NCBI RefSeq assembly: GCF_014805625.2
Contig: NW_023998415.1
Span: 5,260,597-5,324,596 of the forward strand
Length of the DNA stretch: 64,000 nucleotides
Direction of reading: 5' to 3'
DNA from: Glossina fuscipes
Lineage: Eukaryota; Arthropoda; Insecta; Diptera; Glossinidae
The translations under genes were made by a program, and so were the position numbers. This document shows, piece by piece, positions 1 to 13,535 of this stretch (positions within the stretch are counted from its first letter, which is position 1; each line of letters opens with the position of its first letter). The notes under the pieces are model-generated. The model searched no databases. It saw nothing but the letters and a program-made list of their open reading frames with translations, and was not told the origin of the DNA.

Positions 1-1095
1 AATGGTATGGGTCAATGCAAATTTTGCTTTGCTTTTAATTTTCTCGACTTTGGTTGGATACACATATTTGGGGGAACGTGGACGGTAGCATTGCCGATTT
101 ATTTCGCCAATTTTCTCTTTATAATTAAAAAACTCAGACTCAAGCGCGAGAAAGAAAATTTGAAAAACTTTCGTGGTATTTGTGACAACAGTAAACTCAT
201 CAAGCCATGCTATAGAGCGTGTGAAAGACGATAGACAAGGCATTCGTTAATTCACTTGAAAGTAATAGCTTTCGTTTGCGAGCGATTGGTTATAAGAAGA
301 TTGGTTATAATAACAGCTATGAAAAACGGACCGAACGCGACAATAGTTTACAACCTGAAGTTGCACAAACAATAGCATAGCTGCAATTGACGACCCGTAA
401 CGAAAAGCCTTGAATTTGAGAGAATTGGAGCGAAAATATGCGTTATGAGTGCCCCCACCCTGATTGGGCGATTGAGTCCAACATCTTCTGTGAAAAGTAA
501 AGCGATTAAACCCTCAAAGTTTAGGTACAGTCTCCAAAATTGATCAAAGGAAAGGCATCGTCGTCCACCGTGACGTCGCTTCGTAAAAGTTGAGACAACT
601 GTACCCGGAAGTTTCAATATTGTAATTCACTGCATAGCACGTACATTGTTCTGTCCGACACCTAAAATTTCGAATATGTGAAAGGAGTTTTACAATCCAC
701 CTGAGAAGATGTCACGAATTATTCTATTAACGCAAATAGTTCCCTCCCTTATCAAATGATTGAAAACCCAGACTGAATTTATATAAATATATATATACAA
801 TAAGAATTTATATAAATTCGTAACGTTTTCCGTTAATCCGCAATTTTAATGCCTAAAGATGTCATTTTTTCGATGACATGTCCAGAGCATAAGTTTGTCT
901 TTTGTCGAAAGTCCTCGAGTTTCAAGAAATTGAATGAGGTAAAGAAGTAAAATATATTCCAAACCCATACTACTCAAATCGATAATATTTTTATGAAAAG
1001 CTAAAGATTGTATGTATGTATCACCTGAGTGATTTAAAAGTTTCCCGAGAAATAATAATATGCTATAAGAAAATCATGTTGATCTCTGACGGAAC

Positions 1096-1690
1096 TTTTT
1101 ATACCCAACACCGTTTTCTCAAAAAAAAAAAAATAAATAAAAATTTTTTCATACTCTCTAATATTGGATGAACGGGGCAGTTTTTTTTCCATTCTTCAGA
1201 CAACATAGAATCGCTAATAGAGTAAAGTGTAATGCAAATTTTTATAGTTTTATCAGTTGCAAAAAACCAAATTATTTTTGCCATTAAAACCACAGATATG
1301 TTTTTAGGTTACGTGCCACCGTAGATACTCCAGGCGTGTTGTAGTTCTTCGACCGTTTTGAAGAATTATCAATGCTTCTGATAAACTCTCAGTTTTGCGC
1401 TCAGCAGTATATTGACAGCAGACATCACGTGTGCAGACGGACAGGGGGACAGACAGGCATGTTTCGCAGCTGTATTGATTCACAGTTTCATACTGACCGA
1501 GTATGCTTGAATAATTAGAACTCTGCAAAGTATTTTGTAGAATTATGGGCGTGGCAGTTAAACAACCAACCGTTTGAAGAAGTGCAGAAATTCTGGTTTT
1601 AAATCGATATCTGCCACAGTTAACATAATCTTGTGGTTCGCGACCTTTCCTTGCACTGATAGTCCCGATCAATAAATGTTCCGGGATAAA
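1096..1690 (+). repeat. Degenerate dispersed repeat (family A)
   Basis: It opens with a TATACCCAACACCGTT-type header at about 1100. It later carries GACGGACAGGGGGACAGACAGG at about 1436-1457 and the tail GTTTCATACTGACCGAG near 1487-1503. The same order (header with cccatcacc, a cagacggac block, then a tail like TTTCATGCTGACCAAGAAT) recurs near 2213-2285, 31020-31570, 42945-43320, 44060-44180 and, reversed, near 24600-24860, 41100-41330 and 46880-47355. All copies differ, as expected of old non-coding copies. The element class is unknown to me. Confidence 0.5.
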
Positions 1691-1959
1691 TCAGTTGACT
1701 AATAAGCATTTAAAAGACGTTTAAAATGCGCTTCAAAGCAGATTCAATTTTATTAACCGTTTCGCGAAAATATAAAAGGTGGACAGTGAAAATTCGCGAT
1801 TGCGAAATCGATAAACAAGCGGCATAGGCGAACGTGAATAGCTGTTCTGCCACCTTAGAACCGATAATGTTGAGATAAGTAAGTACATCGGACACTGTTA
1901 TCTTATAAAAAAAAGGACTACAAAAACAACAGTGAAAAAAACGAGCTTACTTTGCATTG

Positions 1960-2300
1960 ATGGATGGGCGTGGCTGATCTTTTCTATCCCTAAAGAATGA
2001 AAGTAGAAATTTATATCGATGCATGTGTGCACTTAGTGAGCAAAGAGCAACTTACACGGAAAGCAAATGTGTTCTCAGTTAATGTTACGTTACGTAGGTG
2101 TGTCCTTCGACCATTTTTGGGTCCTTTTCAAATACTTTGGCAAATTTGTGGGCAGTATCTTCATTTTTGCGAGCGAGAAAATGTCCATCGCTGGTACTAC
2201 AGCGAAGCACAAGCTGAGGGCAGACGGACAGAGGGACACGCTTATATCAATTCATAATTTTATATTGATCAAGAATACATATGCAATTAATGGGATCTCT
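1960..2300 (+). repeat. Degenerate dispersed repeat (family A), second copy
   Basis: It contains the GGCGTGG motif near 1969, a stretch with TTTTGCGAGCGAGAAAATG near 2165, the block GCAGACGGACAGAGGGACAC at 2220-2239 and the tail ATTTTATATTGATCAAGAAT near 2256-2275. The element order is the same as in the copies at 1.1, 31.0 and 44.1 kb. Open frames of 86-88 codons here are chance frames in the repeat. Confidence 0.45.
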
Positions 2301-2994
2301 GAAGTTTCCTTCCGAATGTTGCAAACGTTTTGATAAATGAACGTATCTCTTAAAAGTATTGTATCAACAACAATAACAAAAATACATTAGAAAGGATATT
2401 CACAAATTACTTAGAAATAGAAGATATATATATACATATATATACATATATATAGTTAGCGTAAAGCATTGACGCACTTTTGATGTTTCTTTTGAAACTA
2501 TCGGTTTTTTTTTTTTTGGTTTTTTTGTTTTTTTTTTTTTTGTTTTTGTTGTTGTGCTTAAAGAACCGCATTATTTATTTGTACGCTTAGTTTGTTGCAT
2601 ATAAATAACGTAACGTTTGTTTACAAACCGCAATTGTTCCATTGAACTAAAAACTAAATAGAAAAAGAAACGCACACCTATATATAGAATGGGATGTTAA
2701 CATAACGCACAACATAACATAACACCGAAGAGATGAAAGAATAAATCAAGTGGAAATCAATTTAAATAGCATTAAATGACAATAAGAAAAATAAGTGGAT
2801 GTTTTTCTTTTTTTATTTTCCATTTTTCTTATTGTTTAGCGTAGTTTAGCACAATAGGTTTGTTGTAGTTTCATACGAAAGAAACCTTTTAAACACATAC
2901 AAACCGCAATTGGAGTTATTAATTTGAAACACATAACGATGTCATCTATATGTACGTCAATGCGTTCATTTATTATTTATCTTTCTCGTTCTAG

Positions 2995-3583
2995 TTCACT
3001 CTTTACCTCACTTAACGGTATTGAGTTTATCTGGTTGCAGTAAATTAACCGATGATGGCGTTGAATTAATAGCAGAAAATTTGCAAAAGCTTCGGGCTTT
3101 AGATTTGTCCTGGTGTCCACGCATAACCGACGCCTCATTAGAATATATTGCCTGTGATCTAAATCAATTGGAGGAATTAACATTGGATAGGTAAGCGTGA
3201 ATTGATTTAATGACAAAAGAAGAAAAAAATTAATAATAATAGTAATAATACAAACAATTTCTCATTATCTATATATTCAATTTAGATGCGTACACATAAC
3301 CGATATAGGCGTGGGCTACATTTCAACGATGCTTTCGTTGACTGCTCTCTTTCTGCGCTGGTGCTCGCAAGTGCGTGACTTTGGTCTACAACATTTATGC
3401 TCTATGCGTAATCTGCAAGTGCTCTCGCTCGCCGGCTGCCCTCTCTTAACCTCATCCGGTTTATCGAGTCTCATACAATTGCGCCATTTGCAAGAGCTAG
3501 AATTAACTAATTGTCCGGGCGCATCTCAAGAACTATTTGAATATTTAAAAGAGCACTTGCCACGTTGTCTGATAATTGAATAA
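2995..3583 (+). CDS. FBXL16: F-box/LRR-repeat protein 16-like, last two exons (partial)
   Basis: This is the C-terminal leucine-rich-repeat part of an FBXL16-type substrate adaptor of SCF/cullin-1 ubiquitin ligases. Exons are 2995-3190 and 3286-3583, with acceptor AG at 2993-2994, donor GT at 3191, acceptor AG at 3284-3285 and stop at 3581-3583. The junction codon AG|A (Arg) keeps the frame. Six or so LRRs can be read, with segments such as [59 protein letters not shown] and the ending LPRCLIIE. From memory the second exon is almost identical to vertebrate FBXL16. The N-terminal exons are not in the recognisable part of the window, so only about 164 residues are seen. Confidence 0.9.
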
Positions 3584-5938
3584 TATCTTAAACTTATGGT
3601 AAAACCAAGCTTAATGAATAGAATACAACTCCCTATTCTTCATGTGCTTCGTCTAATTCGTTTTCGCCGTCGTCGTCTCCTTCTTCTTCTTCTTCTTCTT
3701 CTTCTTCTGTATCATTATCATCATTATCATCATTATCATCGTCATCATCTATTATTTTTGAATTTTAGTTCCTAACTGTGTCTGTTATCTACTTGTATGT
3801 ATATATGTTTATGTATGTTTACATGAATGTATAGAATTTCAGTTTTTCTTTTTCTGTGATTTTAGTTTTTAAGTTTCAAAAACAAAAACAAACAAAAAAT
3901 AAAAACTAAAAAAAAAAAACAAAAACGAAAAAAAAAGGCAAACAAAAATTTGAAAAATTTATGAATATATAGACAACTTATTGAAACCGATCTGCATACG
4001 GAGAAGATATTAAATAAGTATATAAAAAAAGTAAGGTTATGTGCATAAATATTTTCAGCAAATATCTATATCTTCTCCCTTGATTTTTTAAACATGAAAT
4101 ATCCGATTTTTTTGCTTTTATTTAAAAAAAAAAAAAAAAGAAAAGAAAACCACAAAAACAAAAACTTATAAATGTTACAATTATAAAATACAATGAAAAA
4201 AATGACAAATTTTTGGCAAAACAAAATGAAATGAAATCCTCAAGTGAAAATTAATGATAAAAATAAAAAATAAAAAAAACCAAATTAGCAATAAATTTAT
4301 ACTTGAACTAAAGAGTAGAAAAATAATCCTTAACAGTCTAGCCTCTTTAAACTTAAACCATATAGAACAATGAATATTATCATTAACAATTAGTTTAGAA
4401 AATTAAACCGAAAATATATAAAAAAAAATAACAATAAACGTAGCTTTGCTTCACAACTCTTAAGCTTTCTGTCATAAACGATTGTTGGATTTTAAAATTT
4501 GGTTTCAAGATTACAAGTAAAACCAGGAGCAAGTACACAGCAACTAACATTCGGCTCGAATCGAAACTTTTAATACCCACCACTAAATTATATACGATAT
4601 TATATACGATATTTTATTGTGAGTCATTGTCAATATATCGATCATACATTATATATATATATATATATATATATTTTTGTATATACGATAAAGTATTCTT
4701 TCACGATTTGGAATCTTATGGATTTTTAACAATTTCTGAGGGAAATCTTCGAATCGATTTACTTCATTTTTTTTTCTTTTCAGACGTCGCACAAAACAGG
4801 TTACACAGCACACACAAAGGTGAAAATTATTTTGGCTGTTTTAGATGGCGTCCCAACAACAAATTTCCTCGTTATTCGCTTGCGATCGTTTAACGAGAAA
4901 GCGAAAATGTGAATTACGCTCTTTGCGGTACAAGAATTTTGTAAATTTGAATAAATTTGAAAATTTTATTTTTGTGGACTTGATTGAATTCATTGTTTTT
5001 CTTTTGTAGCAATTATTGAACAACTGATCACATGACTTGAAGAAAATTATATATGATTTCGAGCACGATAGAATTCAAAATCCTGAATATATGACCGCTT
5101 GTCTCTCTCCATATGTTGCCCTTTATTGGCATTGATAAAGAAATATATACTGTAGCGAGACGCCGTCCACCTCATTTCGTTTAATATAGCTATTCACAGA
5201 GGGCTTTTTTATGGTAAGTGATCGAAAAATGATCCGATCCTTCGAACCTTTTTCAATAGCGTTCGTTCTTGGCTCAAAACGCCTTGTTGCATCGAATTTC
5301 ACCAAACATTTTAAAAATTATCATACAGAGATATACACGGCTATGTAAGCTTAACGGCTTAAATGCAAGGTGCGGCTATCTCACGTCCTTAGGCGTGTTG
5401 CGTACACTTGAATAAACTTAACATAACCTTATCTCAGAAATGGTGTAGAGTACAAAAACATGTCCGTTGATGTTCACATTTCAAATCGGAAGTAGACCTC
5501 TTCCGCCCACAATCCAATACGTGCATATCTTCTACAAATACTTTACTTAGATTTGAGACTTTTTGAATGACGAAAATATTGAGGCAGATCTACACAGTTA
5601 TCGGCTTAGTTTAGTGTATTCTTATCAGTGCTTTTCGAATAATTTTCACCTTCGTAGGGGATAGTGGAAAAAATCTTACAAGTGCAGATCGTAAAGCTTA
5701 TTTGCATTAGTCTATACATTTTAGGCAAATTTTTACGCGCTGCCTTCGAATACATCTAGACTCATTAAGAGGGTCCCAAAATGTATCCAAGATTTCAGAT
5801 TTTTTTAATCCTAATTTTTTTTTTTTGAATAATGGTATATATCCAGTAGAAGAGAGTTATGTGTGAAATAGCACTTCGGGCAAATGATCTCCACGGATTT
5901 GCTGGAGTATGAACGTTTTGCATAAATGTATTCAATCT

Positions 5939-6080
<142 letters not shown>

Positions 6081-8088
6081 AATGGGGAAGACATTCCTGT
6101 CCCGTATCTTGGAACACCACCCGACATAAGTCATATTCATCTTCAAGCGAATTAGGTGATTGTATAAAGTTAGAGGTTTTATCGTATAGTTCTCGATTTG
6201 CAAATTAGAACTAAGAATATGAATATTTATTGGTCAATAAAATATCAATAAATTACCGACGGTCCTTTATTAAATTGACTTACGACAATATTCAACGATA
6301 TTTGCTTTGATAGCCATTCTCGACTATTTTTTATTCGTCATTACTAAATCAAAAGTAAAAATCAATTTCTATACACACTTTGAAGGTTAATGGAATTCCA
6401 AGCACAATACATTTCAATTATGGCATTGCTCGTATTATGTGTACGTCCTGAATCGTACAATTATAAAGCTGCAAAGATCGATCGATAGACTAATGCAACT
6501 AAACCTATTTGACTTTTATTCTGAGAGAGAACAACGCGAACTAATATACTCAATTTTATAGTGATGGGTACAAAGATTAAATTTAATAGAAAAAAATAAA
6601 TAAATGAATAAATAAAAAATATTTTAACTACTGCTTATCTTCTCCTAGATATAAAAAAAGACTAAAAAAATCGGATATGTCATGTGATTGCCTATAAATA
6701 AGTTTATTCACTCATCTATGAAAAGAAATATATAAAAATTTATTTTTATAAGTTTTTTTCTTTTAACTTGAATTAACAAACAAAAAAAAAAAAAAAGACA
6801 TTAATCTTTTATTCAATTATTTATAGAAAAACAAAAAAACCAAAAAAAAAACCAAGCTAATTTTCACAATAAAAAAAAAGAAAACTTGATACGATAAATT
6901 TATATAATAAAAAAAGAGGGAAAAATGAGAAAAACAAAATAAATAATTGAACAAATAAATCACAAGTTGATCAGCTTTAATCATAATGATAATTATTTAT
7001 AAAATATTGCATAATAAAAATAAAAAATAATAATAATATTATAAAAATTGCCCAACTGCAAAAGCAACTTACACATCAAACCCGCCCTGAAACCAAATAA
7101 ATACAAAAGAAAAGCTAAAACGCTACTAAAACATATGATGACGAACCTTCACATACATATTGTAACACTCACAATAACAGTAAAGAACAACCAAAAAGAC
7201 GAAAAAAAAAAGTTAAAAGCCAGAGCAAAAGAAACTTACATTCGTCTCAAAGCGAATATTGTATATATTCACCACATCACCACCTCACCTCACTATCTCA
7301 CCATCGCATTACCTCAAGCAATCATATAAATAAAATGGAAAGGTTTTTGGTCTTGATGACTGCCAGATTCTCGCAGTAAGTTTCACACTTGCTCCTCGTA
7401 AACATTATATTGGCAATCGGTTATCCAATGTCCAATAAGTTGGGAAACTTGGGAAATGCAATAATTAACGAAAACAATTTCTCAGTCTCAACGAATATTT
7501 ATAACAAATTTCATATCGGTATCTATGCTATAAGTTAAATATTATTTGCAAAGATATTTTCACACTTTCACTTCACGAGAAATATTTGCATATTTTTTTT
7601 TTTTTTTTTTTTTGCTATTCACGTGGCGTAGCAATCATTTATTTATTCATTTTTTGTTTGCATTTGTCGCATTAAAATAGAACTAAGTAATGCATTGCAA
7701 AATTTTCTTCATCGATTTGCAGAGATTTTAAGCATATATGCAATTTATCGGATGTTTGAAACTGACAACTATATATCTTTCATAGAATCTCTGATACCTA
7801 TTCCTAGCTATTGCGAGTCTTACAATAATTTTAATAGTCCATAAGCTTCTCAGTGGTGAATATAACAAATTAATAAAAATTTTCTAAACATTTTTAATGG
7901 CAAAAAAAAAAAACATTTTATTTATTTTTATCAATTTTTTTTTTTATCAAATACTCATGTCTCTCTCGCTCTATCTCTCTCTCTCTCTCTCTCTCCCTCT
8001 GCATTAAATTCTAATAAAATGAAAAATAACAATAATAAAATAAAAAATAAATTATTCATAAAAAAGACTTAAAATAAAAAAAAAATTG

Positions 8089-8122
<34 letters not shown>

Positions 8123-9108
8123 AAAAAATGAAAAAAAAAATAAGAAAATGAGAAAATAGAAGTTTTGTGAAACACGACCTAAAATTATATGAATAAAAAT
8201 ATTGAAAATATAAAAATTTTAACGTAAATAAAAATATTGTAAAAAAAAATGCTGAAGTTGTCGTGGTTTTAAATCGAAAATGGTGGAAACAAAGGCAAGA
8301 GTGCCGAACATCTCGATTCCAAATCGTAATAACATTTATTCGCTAAATTAAAAGCCTATTGCTTTGATTTGATTTCGATAATCACTTATGCACGGTTGGC
8401 GATTTTTTCTTTGCGGAGGTCCGCCAACGCTATAATCTTGACGGACGGCGTGTAAGCAGCTTGCAAAACAATGATTCATAACAATTGTTAGGTTTTTATA
8501 CCCTACACACCACTTGTAGTATATAAGGCTATATTAAGTTTGAGCGTATGGAACGACCCACTTCTTACTATACCGATAAGAATCAATTCCTGAATCCTTT
8601 TAAGCTTTCCTTTTTTCTTGTGTTTCACCTAAAGGCCACAATTTTCAAGACATTTTGATAACATGTTACAGCCCGAATATGAATGCTATTGAAAATGGTT
8701 CGAATCTGATCATTTGCCATATAAAAGGCAGTATCTTGAGAAGTCGTCATGCGAATAGCTGTGGAGCAGGTGTATCTAACGATCTCTCCTGGTCCACTAT
8801 AATGATTTTAGATTTTTTTTTTTTCTAATTTGACTACACTCGTTAATTCCATAAAATTCTGCTTTGCAAAAGCATAGATAGACTATAAAAATAGAAATTT
8901 ACATTTTATCGTCACAACATTGAATACGCTATGTTATATTTACAATATATTAGCATTTTTATATTCATAATCGAAAAATTGCGCTGAGGTTCGCATTAGG
9001 GAACCGATTGAATGTGTGCGATATGATCCAATAATGTAGTATTCTCTATCGCGTTCGCACTCGATTACAAAAAATGTCGCTGAACTCATGTGCGTCTTGT
9101 TTGATGAC

Positions 9109-9142
9109 TATAAATAAGCTCGCAGCGAAAGAGGACTTCATC
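9109..9142 (+). promoter_or_regulatory. Candidate TATA/initiator core promoter with no recognised gene
   Basis: TATAAATA at 9109-9116 is followed 31 bases later by a TCATCC initiator-like site (A at 9140), the classic spacing in fly TATA promoters. The next ATG at 9214 opens only 21 codons (MTKTMPEKITKRFGAFMFALS). It could be the relic of a lost TATA-type gene, or chance. Confidence 0.3.
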
Positions 9143-9557
9143 CACTCAGCACTTTTGCCTGCATCAACAAACTATAACTGATAGATCTGCTGATAGCAGA
9201 TAATGATCTAAGTATGACCAAAACGATGCCTGAAAAAATAACGAAACGCTTTGGAGCTTTTATGTTTGCTTTGAGTTGATGGGTTACAAATCAATTCATC
9301 TCACCATGAACGTGGCTTTCTAAAAGCTAAAGTAAAAACTAAAAAAAATTTATATTTAATGAGATAATAGCGAAAACAAATAGATTTATGACGAGAATGG
9401 CGCATTTGGAAGGATATCTGAAGAAGTTTGCATTTTTTGGATGTCGATCAAATTAATACTTCAATTTATTCGAAACGAAACAAGCTGGAACTTGATACAA
9501 AGAGTGGATTCGATTCGAAAAGAACTTTTCTTTTGTTTTTTATTTAATTATTAACCA

Positions 9558-10415
9558 TCATTCTTCGTAAGCGCCTTCACCATTCTCATCATTATCATAA
9601 TCTACGTTATTTTCCTCTGCTTCTTCTTCATTGTTTGTTTCCTCGGCTTGCTGTTGCTGATCCCACCACGACAAAACACCCAATCCCGATTCGTTAATAG
9701 CAGCCTGAATAAAAGAATTATCGAAATAAATATGATTTAATCAGCACTTCTACTTTTAGTAACTTACTATAATCTTATATGGAGTTCTAGCTTCATTTGT
9801 TTGTTGAGCTGCTGAAGTACAACCTTGAGCTGATGTTCCCGGTTGTAGTGTTTCATTTTTAGGTGGCCCTATTGGTGAACTTTCCTCAAATATTTCACGC
9901 GAGACGCGAAACTTTATGGGCTCTCCTATGTCCATGAAAAGATCATGTTTACCGCCATCATCTAAAGGATACTCCCAGACCCAAGCACGTTCAGTTTCAT
10001 CAAAACGTGACGGATGCTGCAGAGCTGTTGGTGGTATTAGAATATCATCGAAAAATCCTAACGTCACATGCACACCCTCATGGCTGCAACTGCGTATTTT
10101 ACCCGTCAGCACATTTCCCACGGGCGGCCGGAACACTATGTAACGAAACACGACCTCCGTATGTGACGCCCCATCCCCCGGCAATATAAAAGAGTCTTTC
10201 AAAGAGACTACATCCTTTAATGCTATACATAAACCAACGTTAAGCAATACCTAAAATTGATAGTAATCTTACGTATAGTTCGTGGAGAAAGTTCTGACGT
10301 TTACCTTGTTCGCCAATTTACGGTTTATTTCATCTCGTACGGCTTCCAATAGTTTTAAATTAAATTGATCAGGACTTATGCGTACAGTATCTTTAAGTTC
10401 AGCCAAAACAAACAT
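9558..10415 (-). CDS. Polr3H: DNA-directed RNA polymerase III subunit RPC8 (Rpb7-like)
   Basis: RPC8 is the Pol III counterpart of Rpb7. It pairs with RPC9 to form the stalk used in initiation of tRNA and 5S transcription in the nucleus. Exons on the minus strand are 10415-10305, 10250-9768 and 9704-9558, with introns of 54 and 63 bp, all GT-AG, total 246 aa. The start [13 protein letters not shown] matches the family start. Residues 1 to about 80 form the Rpb7 N-terminal domain ([19 protein letters not shown]). Residues from about 80 form the S1/OB fold, with [35 protein letters not shown] and [18 protein letters not shown]. The end carries the conserved [10 protein letters not shown] followed by a fly-type acidic, Gln/Glu-rich tail, so the protein is longer than the roughly 204-residue human form. 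An AATAAA signal (as TTTATT at about 9540) lies just past the stop. Confidence 0.95.
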
Positions 10416-11850
10416 TTTCTTTGAAAAAATCTAAAATTACAATAACAACATTATAAACATTTGGAGGCTGCTTTCAATAGCCTTCAATGTTAAACATATG
10501 TTTTGTCGGCAAACCAGTGTTAGTAAGTGATTTCGATTATGCAGAAAATTTCTGTTGTTACATAGATAAGAAAATGATGAATCAAACGATGTTGTGTAAA
10601 ATAAATTGTAATTGTACGTGACAAAATGTATGAAAGAGATGAAATATTGAAGATGAGGGCGATAAAGAGATAAAGCGACTTTTCAATATATGAGCAAAAG
10701 TCCAAATAAATAAAAGTCGTTTTTTACTTTTTATTTAAATAGTATATGAGAGATGTGAAGCGCTATTTGCATTATTTACATAAATTTTACGTTCACGCAT
10801 GCAAGGTAAGAAAATCTAACGAAAATGCTTGTCAAAATTAAATCTCTAGATTTGTATAAAGCTCGAGAAAAATTGGTTAAAGTTGCAAATCTCTATTTTA
10901 CATATATTAGCATCGCATTGTTTTAATAAATATTTAGATAAAAATAAAAGATAAGGAGAGACGTCACTGACGCGTCCAATGCATCCAAGAAGCAATTTTC
11001 AAAAAAACCGACACAAATGACACGAATACAAATAATTTGTTTTTGACGTTAGATTGAAACAATGGCAAATTAAAATCTTACCTAAGTGGACAAATGAATA
11101 TAAAATTGCTTCCAAGGGAAAGGCACAGTTTTATACTAAAGGTAGTTTCATAAAAAAAAATTCTATAAACAAGTAGCTTTAAAGATGTTAATAATTAAGA
11201 GATTGTCTCGCCAATTAACAGAGAGGTAATAATCGAGCAATGTGCAGTATAGAAATATTCTAGGAAAAGGAATTAATGAAAACGAAATTTTCGTTGCAGT
11301 TGCAATTGACCTCAGTCACATCATTTTCACAAACTTTATTAAACAATTTTCTGTTGAGTATAAACATACACACAATAATTACGATAAATACATTTTATAA
11401 AAAAAAATAAAATTAAAAAAATTAGATTGGGCTAAGAGGCGGGGAGTAGTAGTATAACATATTTATTAATAAATAAGGAAATCACAAAGTGAAGAGGGCA
11501 CGTTATGAATTTATACTATCAATATCTTGTTCTTAATTAGCGCTGAACACGATCTCAATGCTTTCAGAATTATTTAATTATTTTATATTTCGTTTGTGTA
11601 TTTTCTTTATTTAAGTTTTAAATTATAGTTTCTTTTTTAAAAGTAATCTTTATTTTTTAATTGTTTAGCTTTTCAATTATCGTATTTAACAAATGTGATA
11701 ACATGTTGGATATATAAGGAAGTTCTCCTTAAAACATCCTCAATGAGTGGCTTTAGCTCTTGTTGCTTTTTCTACTGCTTTTTTGTTATTGTTGCGTAAT
11801 TTAGCAAATTCTCGTTTTGTATTGACTTATTATGGCATTTGTGTTAGACT
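10416..11850. other. Intergenic: Polr3H promoter side and cytochrome c1 3'UTR
   Basis: The left part is upstream of Polr3H and the right part is downstream of cytochrome c1 on the same strand. A TTTTAG/ATTTTT junction just before the Polr3H ATG (about 10430) could be a 5'UTR splice acceptor. Minus-strand AATAAA candidates for cytochrome c1 (TTTATT on +) lie near 11606 and 11648. I see no other gene. Confidence 0.5.
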
Positions 11851-13535
11851 TTAATCCTTCTTAGGGACGAAGAAAATTTTTCGTGATTTTAAAGTCGACC
11901 ACTTGTGTCTTTTAATATAGTAAGCGAGGATAGTTAAAATGGTCATAAGCCCGACAGTTTTGATAAGCATTTGTTTGCGTACATCGTGTTCGGGCTCTGA
12001 GGTCCACTTGAGGAAGGTGGACACATCTTTGGCTAGCTGACTTGCAGTTGGTGGTGTACCATCCTCGTATTCAATGACCTGATAAGTAAAAGAATTCATA
12101 TATTTGTATTTGTTCTCTAAGATAGTATTTTAAAGGATATTTACTTCATTGTATAAAACTTGAGCCATAGAAATAGCACCTCCTGGGAAATAAGGATTGT
12201 AGTATTGACCATCACGCAACGCTACACCGGCCGGGGCGTCGAAGTAGCCAGTAAGCAGCGAAAAAATGTAATCCTCACCACCTTTGCGAGCCGATACTAT
12301 GTAACTTAAATCTGGCGGATAAGCGCCGTTGTTGGCAGCGCGAGCAGCCTCTTCATTGGGATAAGGTGCTGGGAAGTAATCCGATAGCTTACCAGGACGA
12401 TTATAATATTCTCCGTTATCATCAGGACCATCTTTTACCTAAAATTTATTTTAAAGCAGGCTAGCAAAAACTGAACAGAAACCTAATAAGACTGAAGTTT
12501 AACTTACGGTAATGGCAGCTGCCTCCGCTTTGGCTTCAGCCTCAGTATGTGAAACACCAATTAAATTACGATAAGCAATGTATTGCATAGAATGGCAGGC
12601 GGAACAAACCTGCTTGTACACTTCGTAACCACGACGGACACTATACAAAACATTGTTCACGATACCCGGTAATTCTTAAAAAAATTTCTTTCTAATGAAT
12701 ATGATTTGCTAACCTGGTGTGATCCAGCGAGGCAATTATACCACTGTGGCTCCATGGCATCTTAGGTGGATGCACCTCGGTGCCCGAAGCTTCGACAGAT
12801 TGCTCCAAGGCATAAATAAGTGCACCAACACCTCCGGTTAAAGCACCAATGGTAGCAAAAAGCTACAAACACAAAATACAAACAATCATGTAATACAACA
12901 AAAATCAAAATAACGCATTGAGGTTATGCTAATTGCAAAGTTGACATTTGTGTTCAATTCATTTTCAAGTGTGTTACATACGTGTATGCGTATGCACTAA
13001 TATGCACTCATATGTTTCTTCACAAAGCTTACCTTCTTTTGACCATTGGTCCAAGTTTTGGTAGTTGAGAGATTATTGGCCTAAAAAGTATACTTATTAA
13101 TGGCAATATTCTTAAAAAACTATTTTATAGATTTTTGATTATTCAGGAAAAAGGCAAAGAGCAAAGAAAGAAAGAACAAAACCTCAATTATGGATTACAT
13201 AATATCACGGCTAGGGAATTTTTCTTCAATCACTGCTATTATAACTTAACACTTCTTAGTAATTGAATAAACAATCTCAATGATAATTCTTCTTTGATTT
13301 TGTTTGGAATCGTAAGGGCAAGAGAACATTTTAATTGATTTTTTTCTTATTATATTACATATTATTTTGCTTGGGATCTTTATAAAGATTCATTTTTTGT
13401 GATGATTTAACACTCTTTATCTCTGATGATTTTGAATAAATATAGTTTATGCGTCCATCGTACCTGCTGTAGATTCAATGCAGGTGCAGATTTAAGCAGT
13501 TTTGAACCACAAATTCTTCCTAATGTAGCCGCCAT
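11851..13535 (-). CDS. Cyt-c1: Cytochrome c1, heme protein of complex III (mitochondrial)
   Basis: Cytochrome c1 takes electrons from the Rieske protein and passes them to cytochrome c on the intermembrane-space side of complex III. Six exons on the minus strand join in frame: 13535-13464, 13080-13033, 12862-12714, 12640-12508, 12438-12145 and 12078-11851, 307 aa in total, the usual size in flies. The first 40 residues ([18 protein letters not shown]...) are a basic, Ser/Leu-rich mitochondrial presequence, followed by a hydrophobic sorting stretch ([17 protein letters not shown]). Heme is bound by C102-S-A-C105-H106. The axial Met is in PGGAISMAQ at about residue 225. Other conserved pieces are [23 protein letters not shown] and [14 protein letters not shown]. 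The single C-terminal membrane helix is [20 protein letters not shown]. Splice junctions were chosen by GT-AG and family match, and nothing is missing. Confidence 0.97.

Larger units (their letters stand above)
1..2994. other. Presumed intron or upstream flank of the FBXL16-like gene
   Basis: No exon can be recognised before the splice acceptor at 2993-2994. Because the gene at 2995-3583 enters mid-protein, this stretch is probably intronic. It holds two degenerate dispersed repeats (about 1096-1690 and 1960-2300), a TA-rich tract near 2427-2455 and poly-T near 2506-2552. A minus-strand open frame of 89 codons at 348-617 is richer in GC than its surroundings but resembles nothing I know. Confidence 0.5.

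Noticed and set aside
348..617. 89-codon minus-strand ORF with raised GC
   Set aside because: No recognisable motif, no splice or promoter context; probably part of an old repeat.
3655..3760. Minus-strand acidic frame (Asp/Asn/Glu runs ending ENELDEAHEE)
   Set aside because: It derives from (TTC)n and (ATC)n simple repeats in the probable 3'UTR of the FBXL16-like gene; there is no upstream exon or start, although a weak acceptor exists.
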